The notes under the pieces were generated by a model that was not told the DNA's origin, did not search any database, and saw only the letters and a program-made list of their open reading frames with translations. A program made the position numbers and the translations under genes. From positions 1-35,454 of the forward strand of contig JADFIT010000018.1 in assembly GCA_022566515.1 (NCBI GenBank): a stretch of 35,454 bases of DNA, in the 5' to 3' direction. The stretch is from Gemmatimonadota bacterium (lineage in GTDB: Bacteria > Gemmatimonadota > Gemmatimonadetes > Gemmatimonadales > GWC2-71-9). This document shows, piece by piece, positions 8,801 to 15,537 of the stretch (the stretch's first letter is position 1; every line of letters begins with the position of its first letter).

Positions 8801-9757
8801 TTCAGACTCGATCGGCTGCAGGCGAATCCCGACTTGGTCGAGCAAGAGTCTGTAGGTCTGCGGACACGAACCGGTCCGTCGTTCGCACTTTCGTTTGCCC
8901 CGGTTCCCACCGCCGCGGCTCTGCTCGAGAGAGACGACAAACCCCGCGTCGTCATCATCCGTGAGGAAGGGAGTAACGGCGACCGGGAAATGACCTCGGC
9001 GTTCTACGCTGCGGGATTCGAGCCCTGGGATGTGGTGATGTCCGACTTGTTGAACGGCAGAGTCGACCTGCGAGACTTCCGAGGCGCCGTGTTTGTGGGC
9101 GGCTTCAGTTTTGCGGACGTTCTCGACTCCGCCAAGGGCTGGGCAGGTGTGATTCGGTTCAACAAGGATCTCTGGCGGCAGTTCGAGGAGTTCTACGCCC
9201 GGCCGGACACGTTCAGCCTCGGCGTCTGCAACGGGTGCCAACTGATGGCCTTGTTGGGTTGGGTGCCCTGGCGTGGCATCGCCGAGGAGATGCAACCCAG
9301 GTTCGTACAAAATGCATCCGGCCGGTTCGAGTCGCGGTTCGCTACCGTCCGGATCCAGAAAAGCGCCGCGATCATGTTACGGGACATGGAGGAGGCTACT
9401 CTCGGCATCTGGTCGGCCCACGGCGAGGGACAGGCGTTCTTCCCCAGCGCGAAGATTCTGGAACAGGTGGAGAAAGAGGGTCTCGCGCCGGTACGTTTTG
9501 TGGACGACGACGGCGAGGTGACGGAACAGTACCCCTTCAACCCCAACGGGTCTCCCTCAGGCATCGCCGCCCTCTGCTCGCCGGACGGCCGCCACCTTGC
9601 CATGATGCCTCACCCCGAGCGGACGTTTCTCACATGGCAGTGGGGTTGGATGCCGGAGGAGTGGAAACGCAACCTGGCCGTTTCCCCCTGGCTCAAGATG
9701 TTCCAGAATGCCAGAGAGTGGTGTGAAGGAGGTAACCAAAACCACGGGTGCGCCTGA
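5819..9757 (+). CDS. purL: Phosphoribosylformylglycinamidine synthase, single-chain, eukaryote-like
   Basis: A single-chain FGAM synthase of about 1,312 residues. It makes FGAM from FGAR, ATP and glutamine in purine synthesis. Visible are the N-terminal PurS-like region, the FGAM synthase core (TAETHNFPSGVAPFPGAETG, GTGGRIRDGHATGRGS, EASNGASDYGNKFGEP, KPIMFSGGIG, SIHDQGAGGN), the pseudo-repeat half (DVKCSGNWMWAAKLPGEGAA, AVDGGKDSLSMAA, SAGHDRSDGG) and the C-terminal glutamine amidotransferase with nucleophile LGVCNGCQLMALLGW, SAHGEG and catalytic PHPERTF. The track start (5720) overlaps lat by 97 nt. Homology begins only near LLHLYRTPGL, so I favour the in-frame TTG at 5819, two nt after the lat stop. 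No good ATG or Shine-Dalgarno sequence is present, so the start is uncertain. Several motifs match animal PFAS more closely than E. coli PurL (see findings). Confidence 0.95.
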   Translation: MLHLYRTPGLPAARRKALLHTTRQCVSSDIEDIETEFCFNVDTAGELTAEEFSVLGWLLCETFEPAQFGRETFLAGNGVVLEVGPRMNFSTAWSTSAVSICHACGLDKIRRIERSRRYSIKTPAPLTEEQKQAFLEKVHDRMTECPYPEPLASFESGMVPEPTFEIPLVEEGRRALERVNREMGLAFDDWDLDYYTDLFVNKIGRNPSNVECFDIAQSNSEHSRHWFFNGRLIVDGEEVPHHLMALIRNTLKASPSNSIIAFHDNSSSIRGFPIKTIVPTHTGEPSPFVAADLVHHIIFTAETHNFPSGVAPFPGAETGTGGRIRDGHATGRGSLVVAGTAAYCVGNLRIPDYELPWESSDFAYPDNLASPLQIEIEASNGASDYGNKFGEPLIQGYTRSFGMRLPNGERREWIKPIMFSGGIGQIDARHVEKHAPEKGMWVVKIGGPAYRIGMGGGAASSMVQGENVAELDFNAVQRGDAEMEQKVNRVIRACVELGDRNPIVSIHDQGAGGNCNVLKEIVEPAGARIEVREIPLGDETLSVLEIWGAEYQEQDALLLRPEHVELFRDLCKRERVPVAFVGRVTGDGKIVLHDESDGSTPVDLELAAVLGDMPQKVFELERFSSKLESLRLPDGLTVRAALDRVLRLLSVGSKRFLTTKVDRCVTGLVARQQCAGPLQLTVSDVAVIAQSHFSTTGAATAIGEQPIKGLVDPAAMGRMCVGEALTNIVWALATGLEDVKCSGNWMWAAKLPGEGAALYDTAKAMHDIMLELGIAVDGGKDSLSMAAHAPGRSEGDEIVKAPGSLVISAYVGCPDITATVTPDIKLPGRSSLLFVDLAGDKHRLGGSALAHVFGQVGDESPDVEEPRVLKRAFNVVQELIGQRLVSAGHDRSDGGLITTLLEMAFSGNCGIEVDLSDVDGTDPIPYLFAEELGLVIEVSSEHERQVREAFEIAEVPCHRIGSTSVDKAVRVRFNGRVVVNEDVAVLRDLWEETSFRLDRLQANPDLVEQESVGLRTRTGPSFALSFAPVPTAAALLERDDKPRVVIIREEGSNGDREMTSAFYAAGFEPWDVVMSDLLNGRVDLRDFRGAVFVGGFSFADVLDSAKGWAGVIRFNKDLWRQFEEFYARPDTFSLGVCNGCQLMALLGWVPWRGIAEEMQPRFVQNASGRFESRFATVRIQKSAAIMLRDMEEATLGIWSAHGEGQAFFPSAKILEQVEKEGLAPVRFVDDDGEVTEQYPFNPNGSPSGIAALCSPDGRHLAMMPHPERTFLTWQWGWMPEEWKRNLAVSPWLKMFQNAREWCEGGNQNHGCA

Positions 9758-10509
9758 AACCGATTGCACTCCCGGCCGAACACGGGAGCTGGGGGCTGGT
9801 CTTGGAGCCGGTGGCGTTGGGGCTTCTGGTCGCGCCGTCGTGGGGTGGGTTGTCGCTGTCCATCGGGGTCGTTGCAGCGTTCCTGATACGCCGTCCGTTC
9901 AAAGTCATTCAGGTTGAATGGCGCCGGACACACTCGAGGAGGGGGCCGATCGCCTGGCGATTCGCGCTGGCCTACGGCGTGGTCGCCCTTGTAGGCATGG
10001 GGGGAGCCGTCGGGCTCGTCGGCCTCGCGCCGATGGCTCCCATAGTCGCGGCTATTCCTTTCATAGTGGTTTTCCTGGTCTACGACCTCACCCAGCAGAG
10101 CCGCAGTTGGCAGGCCGAAATGGCCGGGGCCGCGGCGTTCGCGGCGGTGGCGGCGAGTGTTGCCATGGCAGGCGGGTGGCAGTTCGTTGAGTCCCTGGCG
10201 CTTACAGGAGTCATCGTGGCCCGTGCGATCCCGACTGTTTCCTACGTCCGGGCCCGCATTAGACTCGACCGGGACAAGCCACGAAACGCACCTTTCGTCA
10301 TAGGCGCACACGTGTTCAGTCTACTCTTGATGTTGGCGTTGGTCTTGCTCGAATTGTTGCCCGTGTTGGTGATGGCGGCGTTTCTCGTATTGCTGTTTCG
10401 GGCTGCCGTCGGGCTTTCAGGTTTTCGCCGGCGCGTATCCGTCACCACGATCGGGTTCATGGAGGTGGGATTCGGCGTGCTGACGGTATTGTCCGTTGCC
10501 TTCGGCTGA
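9748..10509 (+). CDS. YwiC-like integral membrane protein
   Basis: A 253-residue polytopic membrane protein beginning at GTG 9748, overlapping the last 10 nt of purL. A strong AAGGAGGT lies 14-15 nt upstream, a little far but the only option. The N-terminal LPAEHGSWGLVLEPVALGLLVAPSW is the recognisable signature of the YwiC-like family. About six to eight hydrophobic helices follow, with a cytoplasmic-looking basic loop (RRPFKVIQVEWRRTHSRRGP). The biochemical function of the family is not established; in other genomes it often sits near respiratory or nitrate-related genes. Here translational coupling to purL suggests co-expression with lat-purL rather than with the copper genes. The last gene of this plus-strand run; an 80-nt gap then separates it from a convergent gene. 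Confidence 0.8.
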   Translation: MRLKPIALPAEHGSWGLVLEPVALGLLVAPSWGGLSLSIGVVAAFLIRRPFKVIQVEWRRTHSRRGPIAWRFALAYGVVALVGMGGAVGLVGLAPMAPIVAAIPFIVVFLVYDLTQQSRSWQAEMAGAAAFAAVAASVAMAGGWQFVESLALTGVIVARAIPTVSYVRARIRLDRDKPRNAPFVIGAHVFSLLLMLALVLLELLPVLVMAAFLVLLFRAAVGLSGFRRRVSVTTIGFMEVGFGVLTVLSVAFG

Positions 10510-10589
10510 CTGGTCCAGGGTGGTTGCCGTAGGGTATTCGTAATCTTAGCCTCTCGATCCGGGGCGTAGAGAGCAGTTGCAGGTCCTGT

Positions 10590-11993
10590 TCATTGTTTAT
10601 TTGCCGCTGACTCTGCGATTGCCTCAGCCGAGATCCCGTGCTTATCGAGGCGGTATCGTAGGGTGTCACGGCTCAGACAAAGCAGTTCGCCTGCGCGTGT
10701 TTTGTTACCGCGGGCGCGTTGCACGGCTTGACGGATAAGATCTTTCTCGAGTTCCTCCAAGTTGATGCCTCCAGGCGGCAGGGTGAATCCCGGCTCGAGA
10801 TCAATCGCCCTCGCGCCCGGTTGAAGTTCATCCGGTAGGTGTTCGGGTAAGATCTCTCGACCTTCTTCGAGAATGATGGCCCGCTCCAATACGTTGCGCA
10901 GCTCACGGGCGTTCCCCGGCCACGAATATCGTTCGAGCATGGCCAGGGCATCGCGCGAGATGTCCCTGGTAGGTCGTCTCATGGTCTTGATCATCCGCTC
11001 GAGGAAGTACCTTGCCAAGGGCTCAACATCTTCTGGTCGGTCGCGAAGCGGAGGAATCATCAACGGAATGACGTTTATCCGGTAGAAGAGGTCTCGACGA
11101 AACGATCGGTCACGCACTGCGGCTTCCAAGTCTCGGTTTGTCGCGGTAATGATGCGGACGTCGACGGAGATGTCTTGCAAACCCCCGATTCGCTTGAACG
11201 TCCGGGTCTCGAGGAAGCGCAAGAGTTTGGCCTGGGCTCCTGGAGAAAGGTCACCGATCTCATCGAGGAGCACGGTGCCGCGGTCGGCGAGTTCCAATAG
11301 GCCCTTCTTGCGCTCGCGCGCGTCGGTAAACGCCCCCCGCTCGTGTCCGAACAATTCAGATTCGAGCAGCGTATCCGGAAGTGCCGTGCAGTTGATCTCG
11401 AGAAATGGGAACTCGGCACGGGAGCTGTGCGCATGGATCGCATGCGCTACAACTTCCTTGCCGACGCCACTTTCGCCGCGCACAAGGACAGTCGAGGATT
11501 CGCTTGCTGCCACCTTGCCGACCAAATCGACTACCCGTTGCATCGCGGCGGAACGGCCGACGATTTCTACACCGGAGAACTGCCACCCGGCCTGTCGACG
11601 GAGTCCGGACACCGTGCGTTTCAGAGATCGAGCTTCGAGTCCTTTCGCAAGGGTTGTGAGCAGTACTTCGGGTTTCGGCGGCTTCTCTAGAAAATGGTAT
11701 GCCCCTAGCTTCACGGCCTCCACGGCAGTGTCGATGTCACCATGGGCGCTGAGCATGATGATGGCGACATCCGGATCGGTCTCGATGAATTCCTGGAGAA
11801 GGGTCATGCCGTCTCCGTCGGGGAGCTTGAGGTCGAGGATGACGGCATGCGGAGAATTTTTTGGAAAGTTCGCTCGTGCAGCCGCTACGTCTTCAGCGAG
11901 TGTTACCTCGTAGCCTTCATCCTCCAGAAAGACGTCGAGCCACTTTCGAATGAGATCCTCATCGTCGACAACCAAGACACGATCCTTAGCCAC
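10590..11993 (-). CDS. Sigma-54-dependent response regulator (NtrC/ZraR family)
   Basis: A 467-residue three-domain activator. Receiver domain: VLVVDDED acidic pocket, phospho-acceptor Asp in AVILDLKLPDGDG, and Lys in HFLEKPPKP. AAA+ sigma-54 interaction domain: Walker A RGESGVGKE, ELFGHERGAFTDA (GAFTGA loop with Gly-to-Asp at position 5, a substitution I recall in many ZraR/AtoC-type activators), Walker B VLLDEIGDL and arginine-finger region FRRDLFYRINV. C-terminal Fis-type HTH: ARGNKTRAGELLCLSRDTLRYRL. I move the start from the track's 12047 to GTG 11993. AGGAGGG ends 8 nt before it, and the coding region then overlaps the kinase stop by 8 nt, typical of translational coupling. It should activate the four GG-N10-GC promoters in this window that carry palindromic upstream sites (inference). 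Confidence 0.93.
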   Translation of the reverse strand: MAKDRVLVVDDEDLIRKWLDVFLEDEGYEVTLAEDVAAARANFPKNSPHAVILDLKLPDGDGMTLLQEFIETDPDVAIIMLSAHGDIDTAVEAVKLGAYHFLEKPPKPEVLLTTLAKGLEARSLKRTVSGLRRQAGWQFSGVEIVGRSAAMQRVVDLVGKVAASESSTVLVRGESGVGKEVVAHAIHAHSSRAEFPFLEINCTALPDTLLESELFGHERGAFTDARERKKGLLELADRGTVLLDEIGDLSPGAQAKLLRFLETRTFKRIGGLQDISVDVRIITATNRDLEAAVRDRSFRRDLFYRINVIPLMIPPLRDRPEDVEPLARYFLERMIKTMRRPTRDISRDALAMLERYSWPGNARELRNVLERAIILEEGREILPEHLPDELQPGARAIDLEPGFTLPPGGINLEELEKDLIRQAVQRARGNKTRAGELLCLSRDTLRYRLDKHGISAEAIAESAANKQ

Positions 11994-13746
11994 GAGTTGT
12001 TCCCTCCTCATCGACAAGCGGTAGGGCGATGACAAAGGACGTTCCACCGCCCGGTGTGCTCTCAGCTCTCAGGGACCCGCCATGTCGCTGCACGATCTGT
12101 TGTGAAATCGACAACCCCAGGCCGGTTCCTTGAGGCTTGGTCGTATAAAACGGCCGGAAGATCTCCGAGCGCAACTCCGGCGGGATCCCGGGTCCGGTAT
12201 CACGGACGTCTATCCACACGTCCGGTGGGTGGCGGCTTACACACACCGTCAGCCGACCGGCCGGCGACATCGCCTCAATGCCGTTCAGTAAGAGGTTCAC
12301 CACTACCTGCACCATCAGCTCGGGGTCGACGCGGACCGATGTCGGAGCCTCAGTCGGTTCGACCTTCAGATCGATCTCAGCAGACTTCGCCGGTGCTTCG
12401 ACGATGCGGGCGGCCTGGTCGACGATACTGTTGGCATCCACCACCAATTCTCGAAGCTCTGGAGGGCGGGCGAACTGCAGCATCCGAGTCGTGGTTGTTT
12501 CCATTCGTTGAAGCTGAACTCGCGCCTCGTCCATCAATGGCAGCGTTGGATCGTCCTTGGGAATTCGACGTCGGGCTAGTTCGAGGGCGCCGATGATGCC
12601 GGTGAGTGGATTTCGTATCTCATGCGCGACGCCACTTGCCAATTCGCCGACACTGGCAAGCTGCTGTGCGCGCTCCATCTCTAGATTGTGCAATCGGTTT
12701 ATTTCTTGACGAGATTGTGTCGAGTCGTGCGCCATCTGCTCAAACGACTCGACCAGTGCATCGACCTCTGCCGAGCCCCGGTGGCCGATGGTACTGTACC
12801 GGCCCGTCTTGCCGAAGTCACGGGCCGCGATGGCCAGTTCCCGTAGTGGGGTGGTGATGAAGCGGGACGCGAGATGGGCGATGACGAAGATGAGCAACAC
12901 GAGAATCCCAGCGGCGAGAGCCGCTTGGTTTCTAAGCCTGGCCAGTGGAGCGAGCGCCACGTGGAGTGGGAGAGACGCCATGAGGAGCCAGTTGGCTTCG
13001 GTCACCGGGGCCGACAGCACGAGGGCGGGCACACCTCCTACCGAAGCCTGTACGACATCAACGGCGTCCCGGCTGACAACCCCTGCTGATGCGCGGAGTT
13101 CCGCTGCGCTGTGCGAGTGGGGAATCAAAATGGGGTCACCTGATCGACTGAATACAGCCAGCTCCACTCCCTCCATGAGATGCAACGGCACATCGAAGAG
13201 CCGGGCGAAATCGCCTTGCCGCACATGCCCTTCGAGCCATAGCCGGCGGCCAGCCTCCGGGACCGGGACGGCCATCAGATAGGCAACGACCCCGCTGTCG
13301 CCACTGTGAACCGCCACTGCTTCGACTGTCCAGTCCGCGGCCGGCGCATCCTGAGGCCAGTGGGGTGTGGCATCGCGGAGCGCGACGTCCGCGATCACGT
13401 CGCCGCTGGCATCGACCAGTCGGAGTCCGTCAAATACCCCATCATCGAGGAGGCTATTCCGCAGTAGATCTGCCACCTCATTCCCCAAAGCCGGGCCGCC
13501 CAACGCCTGGTTCGTGAGTTGGCCGACAATGGTTCTTAGGAGCAGTCGCTGCCTGCGAAGTTCTGTGACGAAATGGCCGGCCTGGCGGCTGCCGACCTCC
13601 CACAGCGCCTGCTCCGCTTGCTCGAGAATCGTCGCGCGGCTTACCGCGTAACCCACTCCCATCGACAAGCCTAGCGGGATCGCTCCGAAGGCGAGAAGCA
13701 GTACCAGCAGTTGCGTGTGGAGGCCGAAGCCTTGTGCCTTGATCAT
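11986..13746 (-). CDS. Membrane sensor histidine kinase, partner of the NtrC-type regulator
   Basis: A 586-residue kinase using ATG 13746 (MIKAQGFGLHTQ). TM1 lies around residues 10-32. A ~240-residue periplasmic sensor (dCache/CHASE-like in size, no Cys/His-rich metal site that I can see) is followed by TM2 (ALAAGILVLLIFVIAHLASRF), then HAMP (TTPLRELAIAARDF), a helical linker, the HisKA H-box ASGVAHEIRNPLTGI, N-box VVNLLLNGIEAM, G1 DTGPGIP and G2 GTGLGLSI. Layout matches ZraS/NtrB-like kinases that pair with sigma-54 regulators. The stop overlaps the regulator's start. What it senses is unknown; the gene set suggests copper or copper-induced envelope damage (inference). A regulator-binding palindrome sits only 18 nt upstream of its start codon, so autoregulation is possible. 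Confidence 0.92.
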   Translation of the reverse strand: MIKAQGFGLHTQLLVLLLAFGAIPLGLSMGVGYAVSRATILEQAEQALWEVGSRQAGHFVTELRRQRLLLRTIVGQLTNQALGGPALGNEVADLLRNSLLDDGVFDGLRLVDASGDVIADVALRDATPHWPQDAPAADWTVEAVAVHSGDSGVVAYLMAVPVPEAGRRLWLEGHVRQGDFARLFDVPLHLMEGVELAVFSRSGDPILIPHSHSAAELRASAGVVSRDAVDVVQASVGGVPALVLSAPVTEANWLLMASLPLHVALAPLARLRNQAALAAGILVLLIFVIAHLASRFITTPLRELAIAARDFGKTGRYSTIGHRGSAEVDALVESFEQMAHDSTQSRQEINRLHNLEMERAQQLASVGELASGVAHEIRNPLTGIIGALELARRRIPKDDPTLPLMDEARVQLQRMETTTTRMLQFARPPELRELVVDANSIVDQAARIVEAPAKSAEIDLKVEPTEAPTSVRVDPELMVQVVVNLLLNGIEAMSPAGRLTVCVSRHPPDVWIDVRDTGPGIPPELRSEIFRPFYTTKPQGTGLGLSISQQIVQRHGGSLRAESTPGGGTSFVIALPLVDEEGTTRG

Positions 13747-13763
13747 GGGACTACTCGGCGCAG

Positions 13764-13781
13764 GTGGGGCATTTCCCCCGC
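13764..13781 (+). promoter_or_regulatory. Upstream activator palindrome 1 (Spy-like gene)
   Basis: GTGGGGCATTTCCCCCGC, an 18-bp near-perfect inverted repeat. It is one of four copies in this window, all intergenic. Its centre lies ~105 bp before the -24 GG of the sigma-54 promoter at 13877. A degenerate second copy (GAGGGCCAATCGACCCGC) lies exactly 21 bp further towards that promoter (13785-13802). It is also close to the kinase start on the other strand. The predicted binder is the adjacent NtrC-family regulator. Confidence 0.75.
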
Positions 13782-13876
13782 TCCGAGGGCCAATCGACCC
13801 GCCCAATTGGCGCGTGGCTGCAGATCCGGCGATGCATAAATATTTGCCATATCAACACTTGTGTCTTTTGCGCCTC

Positions 13877-13892
13877 CGGCTTGGAAATTGCA
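13877..13892 (+). promoter_or_regulatory. Sigma-54 promoter for the Spy/ZraP-like operon
   Basis: cGGCttGgaaaTTGCA aligned with the consensus TGGCACG-N4-TTGCA: the invariant GG and GC are 10 nt apart and the -12 block TTGCA is perfect. Transcription would start near 13903, leaving a leader of about 95 nt before ATG 13997. It is the best match of the four sigma-54 promoters seen here. Confidence 0.8.
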
Positions 13893-13996
13893 CCCCTCAC
13901 CGTGTTAGCCGCAAGTCTCGCTCCATCGCAATCGGCGTGGAGCAGCTTGCGAGAAAACCACTGAGCTAGGCGAAAGAAACAAGGAGATACCCGATC

Positions 13997-14572
13997 ATGA
14001 AAACGGTACTAATTGCAACGCTGGCGACGATCACGATCGCCGGCGGGCTCAATGCACAGCAATCTGGCCATTGCCAAGCCGCTCGCGACAGCACGGGCCA
14101 GATGCGATCCGGTGAGATGATGGGCATGATGCAGGGGAACATGATGCACGGAGGCATGATGCAGGGGGATATGATGTCGATGATGCCGGCTTCCGGCGCG
14201 GCCATGCGGGCGATGCTTTTTGCGCCTAAGCACGTCAAGGCGCTCGGCGACAGTCTGAATCTCACGGCCGAGCAGGTTGCTGGACTCGACCAACTCGTGG
14301 AACAGAGCGCGGCGGCCCGCCGCGACCTGATGGCGGCGGGGAAGGCTGCGGCGGAGAAGCTCGCCGAGCTTTTTGACGCCGGGACAGTCGATTCAGGGGC
14401 CGTTCGTGCCACAGCCCTGGATGCCTTTCAGCCTCAAGTGGCGATGCACGCCCAAATGCTGGTGGACGCAGTGGCAGTGCGGCGGATTCTGACGGCGTCG
14501 CAGCGGGATATGGTGGCGGATATGGCGATCCGGTCGCGTTCTGTAGGTCGTTGCGCTAGCGGCACCAGCTAG
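13997..14572 (+). CDS. Met-rich periplasmic Spy/CpxP/ZraP-like protein
   Basis: A 191-residue exported protein with a Sec signal (MKTVLIATLATITIAGGLNAQ), a strikingly Met-rich stretch at about residues 38-58 (MMGMMQGNMMHGGMMQGDMM) and two LTxxQ-type motifs, NLTAEQV and RILTASQRDM, that define the Spy/CpxP/ZraP family of periplasmic chaperones and metal-responsive modulators. The Met/His run is a plausible Cu(I)/Ag(I) binding segment. A good AAGGAG precedes the ATG. It sits divergent from an NtrC-type two-component system and behind a sigma-54 promoter, exactly as ZraP does relative to ZraSR in enterobacteria, where ZraP feeds back on the kinase. The last ~12 residues (SRSVGRCASGTS) may come from fusion to foreign sequence, because a transporter remnant begins there. 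Confidence 0.85.
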   Translation: MKTVLIATLATITIAGGLNAQQSGHCQAARDSTGQMRSGEMMGMMQGNMMHGGMMQGDMMSMMPASGAAMRAMLFAPKHVKALGDSLNLTAEQVAGLDQLVEQSAAARRDLMAAGKAAAEKLAELFDAGTVDSGAVRATALDAFQPQVAMHAQMLVDAVAVRRILTASQRDMVADMAIRSRSVGRCASGTS

Positions 14573-14709
14573 TACTCTGGGTAGTAATTGCGGTCACCGT
14601 CGGTTTGTTCCTGTCCGGCATCATGTTGGTGTCGGGTCTGGTAACGTTGATTTTACTTCCCGGCGCCATGCAATTGCTCAAGACTCGACTCTTTGCCCAC
14701 GCCGGCTAG
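14560..14709 (+). pseudogene. C-terminal remnant of an RND/MMPL-superfamily transporter
   Basis: In a different frame from the Spy-like gene, starting just after a stop at 14557, the sequence reads RHQLVLWVVIAVTVGLFLSG then IMLVSGLVTLILLPGAMQLLK and ends TRLFAHAG at TAG 14707. This is the pattern of the last transmembrane helix of RND/MMPL-type exporters (GxFL-x-IMLVSGLxTLxLLPA). No start codon, Shine-Dalgarno or upstream helices exist, so more than 90% of the gene is missing. The following LolA-like and porin-like genes are usual companions of such exporters, so this looks like the stump of a deleted first gene of that operon. Confidence 0.7.
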
Positions 14710-14726
14710 AGCATGGGAGGTACACG

Positions 14727-15533
14727 ATGAAACCGAGCCCGGCGTCGTTGATCACCCCGATCGTCGGGTTGTCTCTACTTGCGCGTCCTGTGGTCGCTCA
14801 GGATTTGACGGATGTCGCGGAGATCGTGCAACGCGCCAATTTGGCGTCGTACTATGCGGGTAACGATGGTCGTGCCCGTGTCCGGATGACCATCACCGAC
14901 GCCCGGGGGCGAAACCGGATTCGCCAGTTCACCATCTTGCGTCGCGATCAGAGCGACGGGGGCGATCAGGATTACGCCGTGCTCTTCAGCAGGCCGGCGG
15001 ATGTGCGCAACACGGTCTTTCTGGTGAAGAAACACGTCGGCAGGGACGACGACCGGTGGCTCTATCTTCCCGCCCTGGATCTCGTCAAGCGTATTGCGGC
15101 GGGAGACAAGCGCACGAGTTTTGTGGGATCGCATTTTCTCTACGAGGATGTGTCGGGACGTTCCGTCGATGAGGACGAGCACGAGTTGGTGGAAACCACC
15201 GATGCGTTCTACGTGGTGAAAAACATACCGCGTGATGCGGGTTCTGTGGAGTTTACGTCGTGGACGGCATGGATAGACAAGACGACGTTCCTCCCAATTA
15301 AAATGGAATACATCGACGACGCCGGAGAGGTGTACCGGCGGATCGAAGCACTCGACGTGGCCGAGTTCGACGGCCACCCCACAGTTACCCGTATGCAGGT
15401 GTCAGATTTGCGCTCGGGCGGATACACGATTTCCGAATTTCGCAACGTGCAATACGATCTGGGCATCCCGGAGAGCGTGTTTACCGAGCGAACGCTCCGG
15501 AGTCCCTCACGGAGGTGGTTCTCGGTCAGGTAG
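14727..15533 (+). CDS. LolA-like outer-membrane lipoprotein-sorting family protein
   Basis: A 268-residue exported protein with a signal peptide (cleavage near PVVAQD) and the fold signature of the LolA-like family found beside RND exporters: VRMTITDARGRNRIRQFTIL, DYAVLFSRPADVRNTVFLV, DRWLYLPALDLVKRIAAGDKRTSFVGSHFLYEDVSGR and TTFLPIKMEYIDDAGEVYRRIEALDV. GGGAGG lies six nt before the ATG. Family members are periplasmic and thought to carry hydrophobic cargo (lipids or lipoproteins) between a membrane exporter and the outer membrane; cargo here is unknown. It follows the transporter stump and directly precedes the disrupted porin-like gene. With its presumed exporter missing, it may be non-functional, or it may now serve the Spy-like gene's operon. 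Confidence 0.85.
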   Translation: MKPSPASLITPIVGLSLLARPVVAQDLTDVAEIVQRANLASYYAGNDGRARVRMTITDARGRNRIRQFTILRRDQSDGGDQDYAVLFSRPADVRNTVFLVKKHVGRDDDRWLYLPALDLVKRIAAGDKRTSFVGSHFLYEDVSGRSVDEDEHELVETTDAFYVVKNIPRDAGSVEFTSWTAWIDKTTFLPIKMEYIDDAGEVYRRIEALDVAEFDGHPTVTRMQVSDLRSGGYTISEFRNVQYDLGIPESVFTERTLRSPSRRWFSVR

Positions 15534-15537
15534 GGTG

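Noticed and set aside
13841-13853. ATATTTGCCAT shared with 4300-4312
   Set aside because: An 11-mer repeated twice in unrelated contexts; no symmetry or consistent position, probably chance.
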